Below, one piece after another: positions 1 to 8,768 of a stretch of DNA of 64,000 bases; position 1 is the first letter of the stretch, and every line of letters starts with the position of its first letter. The stretch comes from Verrucomicrobiaceae bacterium (lineage in GTDB: Bacteria; Verrucomicrobiota; Verrucomicrobiia; Verrucomicrobiales; Verrucomicrobiaceae): positions 1 to 64,000 of the forward strand of contig JAIXOU010000020.1 in assembly GCA_027486585.1 (NCBI GenBank), read 5' to 3'. The translations under genes were made by a program, and so were the position numbers. The notes below the pieces were generated by a model that was not told the DNA's origin, did no database searches, and worked only from the letters and a program-made list of their open reading frames with translations.

Positions 1-84
1 ATTTCTCCCGACATTTCTCCCGACATTTCTCCCGACATTTCTCCCGACATTTCTCCCGACATTTCTCCCGACATTTCTCCCGAC
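1..84. repeat. 12-bp tandem repeat, 7 copies visible
   Basis: Seven perfect head-to-tail copies of ATTTCTCCCGAC fill the first 84 bases and run off the left edge. They lie in the frame of the minus-strand ATPase gene, where each unit encodes Met-Ser-Gly-Glu. The period is a multiple of three, so copy-number change would not break the frame. The identity between copies points to recent expansion or slippage. Confidence 0.95.
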
Positions 85-1325
85 ATTTTCGTCTTATAAG
101 CCTTACTATCAACACCTTTCGAACGCCACACAGTTAACACAAACCCATCTTCAATTCTGAATTGAGGTTCCTTCAATCCAGACTCACGACAACGACGGAT
201 CATATCCCCAGTGCCGGTGCCCATTCTTTCGATGTATTGTGTCAGATAAAGCGGCTCTGCTAGGAGTGGATTATGCGGCACAGATCCATGAGGTCCACGC
301 AGACGAGCCAGCGTAAGAGATGAGGGCAACCCGCCCGGATTCCACACCTCCAGACGATCCGCAAAAAGCATCACTTGGACGCTCGCGTTGCTGGCGTAAT
401 CTCGATGAGCAATGGCATTGACGATCCCCTCAGCAACGACTTCACGAGGAATCTCATAGGAGACAGGTGCCTTGGCCGAACGCCCCCGAGTCCCGACCCT
501 CAAGGCCAACTTGGACATCACAAAATCGACCGCCTGATCCACCAGAGAAAAAACCGTCCCCCGATAGACTTGATAGGAAGGGATGGGCTTAGCGACCTCG
601 GTGCCGTGAAAGTGCGCGCATTTGATTTCTGAGGAGGGCAAAAAGCGCTGTGGTTCATGGCCAAACAAAAGCACTGCCGCATGAGTAGGCTTCCCCTCCT
701 CCAATAAGTTCAGATGCGTCAAAAGAGACGCAATCGACGCCGTTTCCTTCAATGGGAAGCCGCGTGATGCACGAGCATCACGAACAAACGCCCTCATGCC
801 CGCAGCATTGAGATCTTTGAGTGTAGCCCCCTTACACGGTGCTGCATCAAAAGGCCCATTTAAGATCAGCTTATGCTCCTCTAAATAAGTCACCAGAGAA
901 GCATACACAGCAGGCAACAAACCCGCAGCATCGGTAAACCGACGACGTATCAATTCACCTCCTGCGCACTGAATCAATGCACGCATTTTCGGATGTTTTT
1001 TAGCATCAGAGACACCTTTCACGTAGATAAGCCGCTGTTTACCCAACTTTGAAGCTAACTGAAACTCCCGCTCAGTGGGTGAGACTCCGGCCTTGTCTTC
1101 ATAGCCATACTCATCACCAAAAAGACCAATATAGACATCACAATGCTCGACCTTTTGAAGATACAAATCATCGACACGGCGATCCGCAGCAGGCACTTCC
1201 TCAAAAAGAAATACATCGAAAAAACGCCGCATCAAAGCATCTCCACGCAGGTAATCCCGCAGAGCCATGCGCTCGACGGAGAACTCCTTCTGGACACTGC
1301 TGATGAATAGACGGATGGCAGACAC
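1..1325 (-). CDS. DUF4062 / RecG-C-like ATP-binding protein, 3' end beyond the window
   Basis: The minus strand is open from a GTG at 1325 to the left edge. The N-terminus (SAIRLFISSVQKEFSVER) matches the DUF4062 pattern, including the later CDVYIGLFGDEYGYED segment. The second half carries the GHKL-like/RecG C-terminal signature EGIVNAIAHRDY followed by ADRLEVWNPGGLPSSL. After KAYKTK the protein enters an MSGE repeat. Upstream of GTG the frame closes at TGA within three codons, so the start is well bounded. The DUF4062 plus AlbA/RecG-C architecture is common in accessory regions and is sometimes listed near defence genes, but its function is unproven. The missing C-terminus is normally a winged-helix region (family knowledge). 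Confidence 0.85.
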   Translation of the reverse strand, partial: MSAIRLFISSVQKEFSVERMALRDYLRGDALMRRFFDVFLFEEVPAADRRVDDLYLQKVEHCDVYIGLFGDEYGYEDKAGVSPTEREFQLASKLGKQRLIYVKGVSDAKKHPKMRALIQCAGGELIRRRFTDAAGLLPAVYASLVTYLEEHKLILNGPFDAAPCKGATLKDLNAAGMRAFVRDARASRGFPLKETASIASLLTHLNLLEEGKPTHAAVLLFGHEPQRFLPSSEIKCAHFHGTEVAKPIPSYQVYRGTVFSLVDQAVDFVMSKLALRVGTRGRSAKAPVSYEIPREVVAEGIVNAIAHRDYASNASVQVMLFADRLEVWNPGGLPSSLTLARLRGPHGSVPHNPLLAEPLYLTQYIERMGTGTGDMIRRCRESGLKEPQFRIEDGFVLTVWRSKGVDSKAYKTKMSGEMSGEMSGEMSGEMSGEMSGEMSGE

Positions 1326-1452
1326 AATGAGTCATCAAAGCTGAGTCCTCAACTTTTGGCAAGAAAAGGCTGCTTGTATCCTATGACATCAGCATCTCGC
1401 GAGAATCTCAGTTGCACTTAGACTAGGGCGTGATGAAGTCCGCCGCACACTG

Positions 1453-4041
1453 ATGGACTGGGCCTCACCAAAACTGCTACTGCTGGCGCTACCTGCCTTT
1501 GCGCTCCTGCTGTGGTTTGAAAACAACTCAGCACACCCGATGGAGGGGCTGCGCAAACGCTTGCTGCTCGTCGTGCGCGCCCTGATTATCCTGCTCGTAT
1601 TAGCGGCACTTGCAGGGCCTGCGCGTGTTTCACAGACAGGCAAAAAAGCCCTCGGCATCCTCGTGGATACCAGCCAGAGCATGGGAACGGAAGGGCTGGA
1701 GAAGGCCTTAAAAGCTGCGCAAACCTTGCAATCCAAAATCGGCAGTAACGCAGAAACATTCATGGTAAGGATCGGTGATCAACCAGAGCTCTTCTCCTCA
1801 GTTGTCCCGACCACTCCCGAGCAATCCAAAACCTGGCAAACCAACCATGGTGGCGACAGCCAGTACAGCGCTGCCGTAGAGTACGCCCTGGCGCTCTTCC
1901 CCGCCGGAACCAGCCGCGATCTGGTGATCATCGGAGATGGTCAGGAGACACGCGGCAGCCTGCTAGAAGCCGCACGCGAAGCCGCCGTCTCAAACACCAA
2001 ACTGCATGCCATCTCGGTCGCCGGACCACGAAAACCCGATGCGCGAGTGCTGGATCTTGTGCCCAACCGATCACGACTCAATGAAGGGGCCACGCTGAAA
2101 CTCACCACACGGATTGAATCCACGCTCGAAGCCCAAGGCATGCTCAAGCTCTATGAAAACGGCGTTCAGGTCGATCAGCGTGCCGTTTACCTCAAACCTG
2201 GAATCACCCGAACAGAGACCTTTACACGCACTCCGGCTCTGCGGAACATCTACAAATACCGTGCAGTGCTGGAAGGTGTGACGGACGATGCTTTGCCCGC
2301 CAATAACGATGCTCTAGCACTCGTGGATGTCCGTGGAAAGTTACGACTACTCTACATCGAGAGCGATGCCGCTGAGGGGCAATACCTCATGCAAGCCATG
2401 GAAAAAGAAGGCGTCCAACTCGAATTGCGCCAACCGGGCAACATCCCCAGCAGACTGGATCAACTGGCAGGCTATGACGGCATCATCCTCAGTGACGTGC
2501 CAGCCCACCAACTCGGCGAGCCCACCATGAACGCCATGCGTGACTACGTGGATAAACTCGGCGGCGGACTCATCATGCTCGGCGGTCCGCAGAGCTTTGG
2601 TGTTGGCGGTTATTACCGCACCCCGATCGAAGAAATCCTCCCAGTGAGACTGAAATCACCCGATGAAGAGGAAAAGCAAAGCGCTGCTGTCGCTCTCGTC
2701 ATCGACCGCTCAGGATCCATGGCAGGCGAAAAGCTAGAGATGGCCAAAAGTGCTGCCATCGCCACGAGCGAGGTGCTAGGGCGCAATGACTTCATCGGCG
2801 TCTATGCTTTTGATAGCGAGGCCCACGTCGTCGTCCCCATGACCCGGCTGACCTCAGTCGCCGTCGTTGCCGGACAGATCGCTGCTGTGGCCTCCGGAGG
2901 TGGCACCTATCTCCAGCCCGCCTTTGAGCAGGCCCGCGCCGCCCTGCAACGAGTCAAAGCCAAGGTCAAACACATGATCATCCTGACCGACGGACAAACC
3001 TCTGGCGGCGGCTATGAAGCCCTAGCCTCCCAGTGCCGTGGCGAAGGCATGACCATCTCCACTGTCTCCATTGGTGAGGGCTCCCATGTGGCGCTTTTAC
3101 AAGCCATCGCCAGCGCTGGTGGCGGACAATCCTACAGCACCATGGACGCCAGCACCATGACGCGTATCTTCACTCAAGACACCCTCATGCATACTGGTCG
3201 CATGATCCGCGAAGAACCCTTCACGCCTGAATTTGTCGAAAAGCACCCCATGCTGGCAGGCTTCGAAAAATGGGACTCCCCTGCCCTGCTCGGCTACGTC
3301 AAAACCCTGCGTAAAGCCACAGCACAAATTCCACTCGTCACCGATCTCGGCGATCCCCTGTTAGCCCATTGGCGCTTTGGCCTGGGAAAAGTCACCGCGT
3401 TTACCAGTGATGCTAAAAGCCGCTGGGGTTCCCTCTGGATCACACGCTGGCCAGGCTTCAGCCGCTTCTGGTCCCAGGTCCTGCGTGAGACCGCACGCCC
3501 ACCGCAGGGCCGCCACATGGATCTGGCCACACAGATGCAGGGAGATGATGCCCTGCTGCGTGTCGATCTCCAGGAAGACGCTGGCACGCGCGCCAACGAT
3601 GCGCGTGTCGAGGCGGAGATTTTCTTTGTCGCCGCAGATGCACTCGGCGCGCCTTTGAAGTCGGTGCAAAAAATCACCCTCGGTCAAAGCGGCCCTGGCC
3701 TTTATGAAGGCAGCTTCCGGCCCGATCAAGCCGGCGTCTATCTCATCCGCGCCCAGAGTGGAGCCGAGATGGTCTCAGCTGGCATCGTGCACAATCCTAG
3801 TTCAGAAGCCAGCCTCGGCACTGTCAATGAAACCCTGCTTAGCGAAGCCACCAGCATCACAGGCGGAGGGCTACTCAAAGAAGGCCAAGTCCCCGATCTC
3901 AGCACGACCAAAGCCGTCCAATACATTGAAATGTGGCCGCCCATTATCATCGCCATGCTGTTTCTCTTTCTCATCGACATCGCCATCCGCCGCTGGGAGC
4001 ATGTCACCGGCATCTGGGAGATCATCACCCAGCGTGGCTGA
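1453..4041 (+). CDS. Membrane VWA-domain protein with glutaminase-like domain (862 aa)
   Basis: Two N-terminal membrane helices (about 7-21 and 38-55) precede a first VWA domain with a MIDAS motif VDTSQS (about 71). A glutamine-amidotransferase-like segment follows (residues about 290-390, with GYDGIILSDVPAHQLG and GGLIMLGGPQSFG). A second VWA domain has MIDAS VIDRSGSM (about 417). A C-terminal helix (MWPPIIIAMLFLFLIDIAI) anchors the end. This order is typical of large membrane proteins of Planctomycetota/Verrucomicrobiota often found near BatA/MoxR operons; no MoxR ATPase is present here. The role is unknown, probably metal-dependent protein binding at the envelope. There is no clear SD before the ATG, and an upstream 6-codon ORF ends with TGATG at the start. 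Confidence 0.85.
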   Translation: MDWASPKLLLLALPAFALLLWFENNSAHPMEGLRKRLLLVVRALIILLVLAALAGPARVSQTGKKALGILVDTSQSMGTEGLEKALKAAQTLQSKIGSNAETFMVRIGDQPELFSSVVPTTPEQSKTWQTNHGGDSQYSAAVEYALALFPAGTSRDLVIIGDGQETRGSLLEAAREAAVSNTKLHAISVAGPRKPDARVLDLVPNRSRLNEGATLKLTTRIESTLEAQGMLKLYENGVQVDQRAVYLKPGITRTETFTRTPALRNIYKYRAVLEGVTDDALPANNDALALVDVRGKLRLLYIESDAAEGQYLMQAMEKEGVQLELRQPGNIPSRLDQLAGYDGIILSDVPAHQLGEPTMNAMRDYVDKLGGGLIMLGGPQSFGVGGYYRTPIEEILPVRLKSPDEEEKQSAAVALVIDRSGSMAGEKLEMAKSAAIATSEVLGRNDFIGVYAFDSEAHVVVPMTRLTSVAVVAGQIAAVASGGGTYLQPAFEQARAALQRVKAKVKHMIILTDGQTSGGGYEALASQCRGEGMTISTVSIGEGSHVALLQAIASAGGGQSYSTMDASTMTRIFTQDTLMHTGRMIREEPFTPEFVEKHPMLAGFEKWDSPALLGYVKTLRKATAQIPLVTDLGDPLLAHWRFGLGKVTAFTSDAKSRWGSLWITRWPGFSRFWSQVLRETARPPQGRHMDLATQMQGDDALLRVDLQEDAGTRANDARVEAEIFFVAADALGAPLKSVQKITLGQSGPGLYEGSFRPDQAGVYLIRAQSGAEMVSAGIVHNPSSEASLGTVNETLLSEATSITGGGLLKEGQVPDLSTTKAVQYIEMWPPIIIAMLFLFLIDIAIRRWEHVTGIWEIITQRG

Positions 4042-4191
4042 TTCAGATCCCACCTCAGACCTGAATTGCGAGTTGCCAAAGACCAGTGCGTGATCGAAAG
4101 GGCCGCCTGCGATGAAACGTGGTTATTATTTGGCAGCCTGTGTGCTCGCATGAAATAGTCACCCGCTTATCACACAACCTGATTAAAAACT

Positions 4192-5304
4192 ATGATTGAA
4201 GGCCTCTTACCATTTCTCACCAAGCTTCCCGTCGCCATCGCGATCACGGCAGTCATCTTCTTTGTTCTTGGTTGGTGGCTACGCTCAAAGAAAAAGAAAC
4301 CTGCTCAAGCAAACACTGAGCTTCAGTTTGAGCGCAACCGCACCAAAGCCCTGGAAGACAAACTTAAAGAGGCCAAAGAGCGCGCTACGGCAGCGGAAAG
4401 CAGCATCGTTCAAGCTCAGGCAGAGGCCAAAGCCCAACTCGTCGGCATGGTGCCCCAAGCTGAAGTTGGCAAAGCCCAAAGCCTACTGGCCGAAGAACAA
4501 CGCAAAGCCCGCGACCTTAGCGCCCAGATTCAGCGTTCTGAAGATGGATACAAAGCGCTTCGTAACGCTGAAGCCAAGATGATCGAAGTTCAAAACGAAC
4601 TCTCCCGTAGCCGCGAAGAAGTGGCTAGAATGAAGCTAGCCGCCATCACACCAGCGGCGCAACTCCCCGACTCCGAATCCGCACGGATCAAGGAGTCCAT
4701 GAAAACTGCTGAAACCCTGGCTGGCAACGAGCGCCGCCGCGCCAACGATTTGGAAAAGGAAAAAAACGCCCTCACAGAGCAGCTTGAAAAAGCCAAAGAA
4801 CAGCTAGCCATCCTGAAGCCTGTTGTCCCCGACTCAGACCTCAAGGCGAAAGCCAAACTGGAAGCCGACCTAGCCGAAGCCCTAGCAGCACAACAGGCCA
4901 GCGAAGCAGCCCTAGCCACAGAAAGACAGCGCCTAACGGCTATGGATCGCGAGTTTAAGCTCAACAAAGCTCAACTCTCCATTGCCCGTCTAGAAGCAGA
5001 AAAACTCAAAGGCACTAACAGCAAAGCACCCGCCATCGTTGAAGCACCTGCCGTCGTCGAAGCTCCTGCCGTCGTCGAAGCTCCCGCAGTCGTCGAAGCT
5101 CCCGCAGTCGTCGAAGCTCCCGCAGTCGTTGAAGCCCCCGCAGTCGTCGAAGCTCCCGCAGTCGTCGAAGCACCCGCTGTCGTTGAAGCACCCGCTGTCG
5201 TCGAAGCACCCGCAGTCGTCGAAGCTCCCGCTGTCGTCGAAGCTCCCGCTGTCGTCGAAGCTCCCGCTGTCGTTGAAGCACCCGCCGTCGTTGAACCAGC
5301 ATAG
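4192..5304 (+). CDS. Membrane-anchored coiled-coil protein with APAVVE repeats
   Basis: One N-terminal helix (LPVAIAITAVIFFVLGWWL, about 12-30) is followed by KKKK and a long Glu/Lys/Ala-rich coiled coil (about 45-275). The end is 15 six-residue repeats (one APAIVE, fourteen APAVVE) and a TAG stop. The next gene starts 12 nt later in the same reading frame and encodes a helix-hairpin-helix domain. Related proteins that I recall carry the membrane helix, coiled coil and HHH domain in one chain, so this gene looks like the front part of a split or interrupted gene. Function is unknown; an inner-membrane scaffold is a guess. Confidence 0.8.
   Translation: MIEGLLPFLTKLPVAIAITAVIFFVLGWWLRSKKKKPAQANTELQFERNRTKALEDKLKEAKERATAAESSIVQAQAEAKAQLVGMVPQAEVGKAQSLLAEEQRKARDLSAQIQRSEDGYKALRNAEAKMIEVQNELSRSREEVARMKLAAITPAAQLPDSESARIKESMKTAETLAGNERRRANDLEKEKNALTEQLEKAKEQLAILKPVVPDSDLKAKAKLEADLAEALAAQQASEAALATERQRLTAMDREFKLNKAQLSIARLEAEKLKGTNSKAPAIVEAPAVVEAPAVVEAPAVVEAPAVVEAPAVVEAPAVVEAPAVVEAPAVVEAPAVVEAPAVVEAPAVVEAPAVVEAPAVVEAPAVVEPA
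5026..5295 (+). repeat. 18-bp tandem array encoding (APAVVE)15
   Basis: Fifteen in-frame 18-bp units (consensus GCTCCCGCAGTCGTCGAA) differ mainly at wobble positions. The protein repeat is almost perfect while codons have drifted, which suggests selection on the peptide. The array sits between the coiled coil and the TAG stop and would form an extended Pro-rich linker. Its antisense strand makes long spurious ORFs. Confidence 0.95.
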
Positions 5305-5316
5305 CCCACAGCCCAG

Positions 5317-5634
5317 GTGAAGCGTGAAAAGCTTGAGAGCGCTACCATTATTCTCGGCAAACGAGTCGTGGTGGACGACCTCAAAATCATCGAAGGCATT
5401 GGCCCTAAGATTGAAGAACTCCTTCAAACCGACGGTATCACCACCTGGCAAAAACTCGGAGAAACCAGCGCTGAACAGATCAAAGAAATCCTCACTCGCG
5501 CAGGCGAGCGCTTTGTCATGCACGATCCGACCACCTGGCCACGTCAAGCTGCCCTAGCTCACGAATCCAAGTGGGACGAACTGCGCGCTTGGCAGGACCA
5601 GCTTGAGGGCGGCAAGCTTCCCGAAACCGTCTGA
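5317..5634 (+). CDS. Helix-hairpin-helix domain protein (105 aa), likely split from the upstream gene
   Basis: Starts at GTG 5317 in the same frame as the preceding coiled-coil gene, 12 nt past its TAG. The core DDLKIIEGIGPKIEELL is a classic HhH motif (GIGPK), followed by GITTWQKLGETSAEQIKEIL, a second helical hairpin of the DUF4332-like type. The C-terminal MHDPTTWPRQAALA segment is typical of this family. The domain usually binds DNA or mediates protein contact. It may be made by reinitiation, by read-through, or not at all if the TAG is a nonsense mutation. A strong terminator follows. Confidence 0.75.
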   Translation: MKREKLESATIILGKRVVVDDLKIIEGIGPKIEELLQTDGITTWQKLGETSAEQIKEILTRAGERFVMHDPTTWPRQAALAHESKWDELRAWQDQLEGGKLPETV

Positions 5635-5656
5635 TCCAAAGACCGCCTTAACTCCA

Positions 5657-5691
5657 AACGCCCGCGCAGACTCTGTGCGGGCGTTTTGTTT
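5657..5691 (+). terminator. Rho-independent terminator
   Basis: A 13-bp stem (AACGCCCGCGCAG / CTGTGCGGGCGTT, one G-T pair) with a 3-nt loop is followed by TTTTGTTT. It ends the rightward unit and overlaps the stop codon of the convergent ABC gene, so it may act in both directions. Confidence 0.92.
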
Positions 5692-7483
5692 AGGCCGCAC
5701 CCTTCAGTTCCCAACTCCCTGAGCGGTCTAGCACAAGCAAACGATCATGATACTGAGTCAATGTTGTTCGGTGCCCGACGCTGATGAATCCAACGCCTGA
5801 ATTCTTTAACAAGGCGTATAGATGATCTTGATTCGCTTCATCCAGTGCGCTGGTAGCTTCATCCAAAAAAGCAAACTTTGGCAAACGCAGAAACAAACGT
5901 GCAAAAGCGATGCGTTGCTGCTCGCCAAGGGATAAAACGTTTGTCCAGTCCAGCACCCTTTCTAGATCACCTTCAACACGGGCAAAGACATCAGCAAGGT
6001 TCACTTGCTCTACAGCGGCACGCAGCTCATCATCACTCACACCATGCAAAGGGTGCGGATAGAGCAGCTGATCTCTAAGAGAGCCTTCCACCATATAAGG
6101 CCGCTGTGGGAGGAACATCAGATCATTGAGTGCAGGGCGCTCCAGCAGACCACTACCGCCATACCAAAGGCCAGCGATGGTGCGCAGCACGGAGCTTTTT
6201 CCGGTGCCACTGGCCCCCATGATGAGTAGGCTTTGCCGGCGCTTGATCACAAAGGACAACTCGTTCACCAAAATGTGCGCTTCCAAGCCTGGCGTGCGCA
6301 CAGTCAGCTTATCAAGTTTCACAATTCGGCTGTCATCATCCAGTTGCTGAGTGGATTCTCGCGCGATGCGCTCTTCTTCAGCATCATGCTCGTCAAGACA
6401 ATCCCACAAACTGCCTAGACGCTGAACACCGGCAAGATAATCACTCAATCCGCCGAACTGAGTAATAATCAATGATACGGCTGCCAGCACCTGAGCAAAG
6501 GCACCTGCGGCCTGTGTCACGACGCCAAACTCAATCTTTCCCTGCATAAACATCGGCGCAACGATGAGCACCGGTAACACGAGCGCTGCGTAATTGTAGC
6601 TATTGGCGAAGAAGCCTAGATTACGATTCCATAAAATGACTGCGCGCCAATTTAACACGGCAGCTGAGAGCCGTTTAACAAGGTCAAGGTGCTCACGCTT
6701 TTCACCCCGGTAAAAGGCGATTGACTCTGCATTATCTCTAACACGGACTAGTCCGTAGCGGAAGTTCGCCTCTTTTTGATACTGATGAAAGTGCAGCCCC
6801 ACAAGCCTGCGGCCGATCAGGATGCTAATACTCGTGCCTGCCGCCGCATAAACGAACAATAACCCCACCAGCGTGCTAGATATCGCCCAAAGCACGCTAA
6901 TGAAAGCGACGAGCGTGACCAGGGAGTTCAACGCAATCAGCATAAAAGACAGGGAGCTAATGCTGAAGTTCCGTGCATCTTCACTGATGCGCTGATCTGG
7001 ATTGTCGATACTGGGAGATCCACGCAGTCTATAATAAGCGCGGTTATTAAAGTAGCGTTTAATCAAATGCTGCGCCAGCCACTCACGCCACAACAGCGCT
7101 AACCTCTCCTCCATCCAGCGGTAATAAACCCCGATAGGAACTGCGAGGGCAAAGGTCCCGAGATACCAGGCTAAGGCCCGCCAATAAGCTTGCGCATCCT
7201 TTTTTGAGATAGCTGTAAAAAAGTCACGCCCCGCATAACTCATCAGCACCTGTACTGCGCCCACAGCCAGGGAGAGAACCAAGAGCGTCAGCAAATAGCC
7301 ACGCGCTTTATGCCGCCGCTCAGAGGCAAACAACGCCTTCGTGATGCGCCAAAACTGGCGCATCGTCGTCTGGAAGGTGGCCGCCGATTCTGCAGAACCA
7401 AGGTCATTTTCCTCCGGTAAAGCGATGCCATCAGCGTATGGCTCCGGTTCTGCTGCCTTGACTGGCGTCTGCTGCCTAACCAT
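5690..7483 (-). CDS. SbmA/YddA-like ABC transporter, fused permease-ATPase (597 aa)
   Basis: The N-terminal half holds about six membrane helices of the ABC_membrane_2 (SbmA/BacA-like, ABCD) type. The C-terminal nucleotide-binding domain has Walker A GASGTGKSS (about 420), signature LSLGEQQRIAF (about 518) and Walker B FAFLDEATSALD. Family members import peptides or export fatty-acid-like substrates; the substrate here is unknown. The start codon directly abuts the stop of the 70-aa gene upstream, suggesting translational coupling in a leftward operon with lpxR and the lmo0937-type gene. Confidence 0.88.
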   Translation of the reverse strand: MVRQQTPVKAAEPEPYADGIALPEENDLGSAESAATFQTTMRQFWRITKALFASERRHKARGYLLTLLVLSLAVGAVQVLMSYAGRDFFTAISKKDAQAYWRALAWYLGTFALAVPIGVYYRWMEERLALLWREWLAQHLIKRYFNNRAYYRLRGSPSIDNPDQRISEDARNFSISSLSFMLIALNSLVTLVAFISVLWAISSTLVGLLFVYAAAGTSISILIGRRLVGLHFHQYQKEANFRYGLVRVRDNAESIAFYRGEKREHLDLVKRLSAAVLNWRAVILWNRNLGFFANSYNYAALVLPVLIVAPMFMQGKIEFGVVTQAAGAFAQVLAAVSLIITQFGGLSDYLAGVQRLGSLWDCLDEHDAEEERIARESTQQLDDDSRIVKLDKLTVRTPGLEAHILVNELSFVIKRRQSLLIMGASGTGKSSVLRTIAGLWYGGSGLLERPALNDLMFLPQRPYMVEGSLRDQLLYPHPLHGVSDDELRAAVEQVNLADVFARVEGDLERVLDWTNVLSLGEQQRIAFARLFLRLPKFAFLDEATSALDEANQDHLYALLKNSGVGFISVGHRTTLTQYHDRLLVLDRSGSWELKGAA

Positions 7484-7696
7484 CTAGCTTTTTTTCAGAA
7501 GTAACAAAATACCCCCAACTAAACAAATACCGCCAACCAACGGCGGTAGCGGTAGCGTGTGTTCCTTTTCGGTTGTGACTTGGATTGGTCCGAGATCGAC
7601 AGCTTTTTCAGTGGTGGTGTAAGTGAACCCCTGGTAGGAGAAGGCGATAATGCCAATGATAATTAGTAGGCTGCCAGCCATGGTGGTAGGTTTCAT
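7484..7696 (-). CDS. Small two-helix membrane protein (DUF3185-like)
   Basis: The 70 residues have an N-terminal helix (GSLLIIIGIIAFSYQGF), a polar stretch with DLGPIQVTTEKEH, and a second helix (GGICLVGGILLLL) ending in Lys-Lys-Ser. This two-helix layout resembles DUF3185-type proteins, from memory. It lies directly before the ABC gene and after lpxR, probably cotranscribed. Function unknown. Confidence 0.75.
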   Translation of the reverse strand: MKPTTMAGSLLIIIGIIAFSYQGFTYTTTEKAVDLGPIQVTTEKEHTLPLPPLVGGICLVGGILLLLKKS

Positions 7697-7716
7697 AAAA
7701 TTAAGTTAATCGCAGG

Positions 7717-8742
7717 TTAAAAAGTCCAATTCACGGAGACCGTGCCAAACACTTGAGCAGCGATTTGCTGATCAAATTCTTTTGTGCGATACACAAAAGC
7801 ATAGGCAATCTTGGTATTCTTATAGTTCATGGCAATACCGGCACTAAGATCTGCCACAAACAGACAATGCCCGACCGAATGACTGTCACCAAAGGTATTC
7901 CCATCGACAAAGACATTTCGACCAACTGCGCGTCCATCAGCACGTGCAAAGAAATAAGTGCCCAAAGGGAACCAAGATCGGCTAGCGCCCATGGTGCCAT
8001 CCACTGGAGTAGAAGTGCTGCTGGCTGGGCCGATCACTCCCGTGCCAAAGTCATCTGGGAGATTAAATCCAAAGCGAAACTCGCCACCAAAATTAGCATG
8101 CGTTTTCACATTCCCCACCACAGCACCTGCGTGTGGCAGCAGTTCCCATTCAAACCCGCTTCGGCGCACGATGTGCGGGATGCGCCAAGTGCGCTCATAG
8201 GCCAACATGACACCCAACTCATTATGGAGCTGATTATCCCAACCATTAGGATGGTCAAAACCACGAGCGTCGTGAATGTAGCGCTGTGTCTCCTGAGCAT
8301 AGCTATAAGACCCCACAACGCCGACGTCTAAGATGAGGGAGTTTCTAACCCGCTCATTCTTCCACACTGCGCCCACCCCTACATACAGCCACCCCGCATA
8401 AGGTCGGTCGTTTCGGCTCAACGCATAAGACTCGGTGTTATCAGGAGTGTAGATGCTCTGGCCAATAGCGAAGACCAAGTTCTTTTGATAAGCCGTTTCA
8501 TTGATGTATGGAAGCAGATCAAACAGAGGTAGAAAGGGACTAGCATAGGGCGAGTCACGGTATTCAGAAAGATCTGGGGAACTCCAGCTAAGCTTGGTGC
8601 CATTGGTATAATAGCGGTCCGTGCCAGCAAAAAGGTCATTTTCGAAATAGACGCCAAGCGTGCCATTATTGGTCGGAGCGGCAGCGTTTGCGGGTTGCGC
8701 TAAAAGGCATAATGAAAGAGAGACGAGAAGGAAAGATTTCAT
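7717..8742 (-). CDS. Lipid A 3-O-deacylase-like outer membrane protein (LpxR/DUF2219)
   Basis: The chosen ATG at 8742 gives a clean signal peptide (KSFLLVSLSLCLLAQPANAA). A longer in-frame start at 8883 would overlap the small gene upstream and has no signal sequence. The mature protein opens with GVYFENDLFAGTDRYYTNG, the LpxR motif carrying the conserved Asn-Asp and Thr, and later has HNELGVMLAYERTW with the candidate catalytic His; the rest is beta-barrel-like and ends in VNWTF. LpxR removes the 3'-acyloxyacyl group of lipid A in the outer membrane. This suggests LPS remodelling within an envelope-stress operon. Confidence 0.85.
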   Translation of the reverse strand: MKSFLLVSLSLCLLAQPANAAAPTNNGTLGVYFENDLFAGTDRYYTNGTKLSWSSPDLSEYRDSPYASPFLPLFDLLPYINETAYQKNLVFAIGQSIYTPDNTESYALSRNDRPYAGWLYVGVGAVWKNERVRNSLILDVGVVGSYSYAQETQRYIHDARGFDHPNGWDNQLHNELGVMLAYERTWRIPHIVRRSGFEWELLPHAGAVVGNVKTHANFGGEFRFGFNLPDDFGTGVIGPASSTSTPVDGTMGASRSWFPLGTYFFARADGRAVGRNVFVDGNTFGDSHSVGHCLFVADLSAGIAMNYKNTKIAYAFVYRTKEFDQQIAAQVFGTVSVNWTF

Positions 8743-8768
8743 GATTCGGGAGTGAGATGAATAAAACG

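Noticed and set aside
4111-4152. 13-codon ORF upstream of the coiled-coil gene
   Set aside because: It could be a leader peptide but has no attenuator-like structure or other support.
4971-5547. Antisense ORFs of 95-185 aa over the APAVVE array
   Set aside because: They arise from the repeat read in other frames; the plus frame has the coiled-coil context and codon-level drift.
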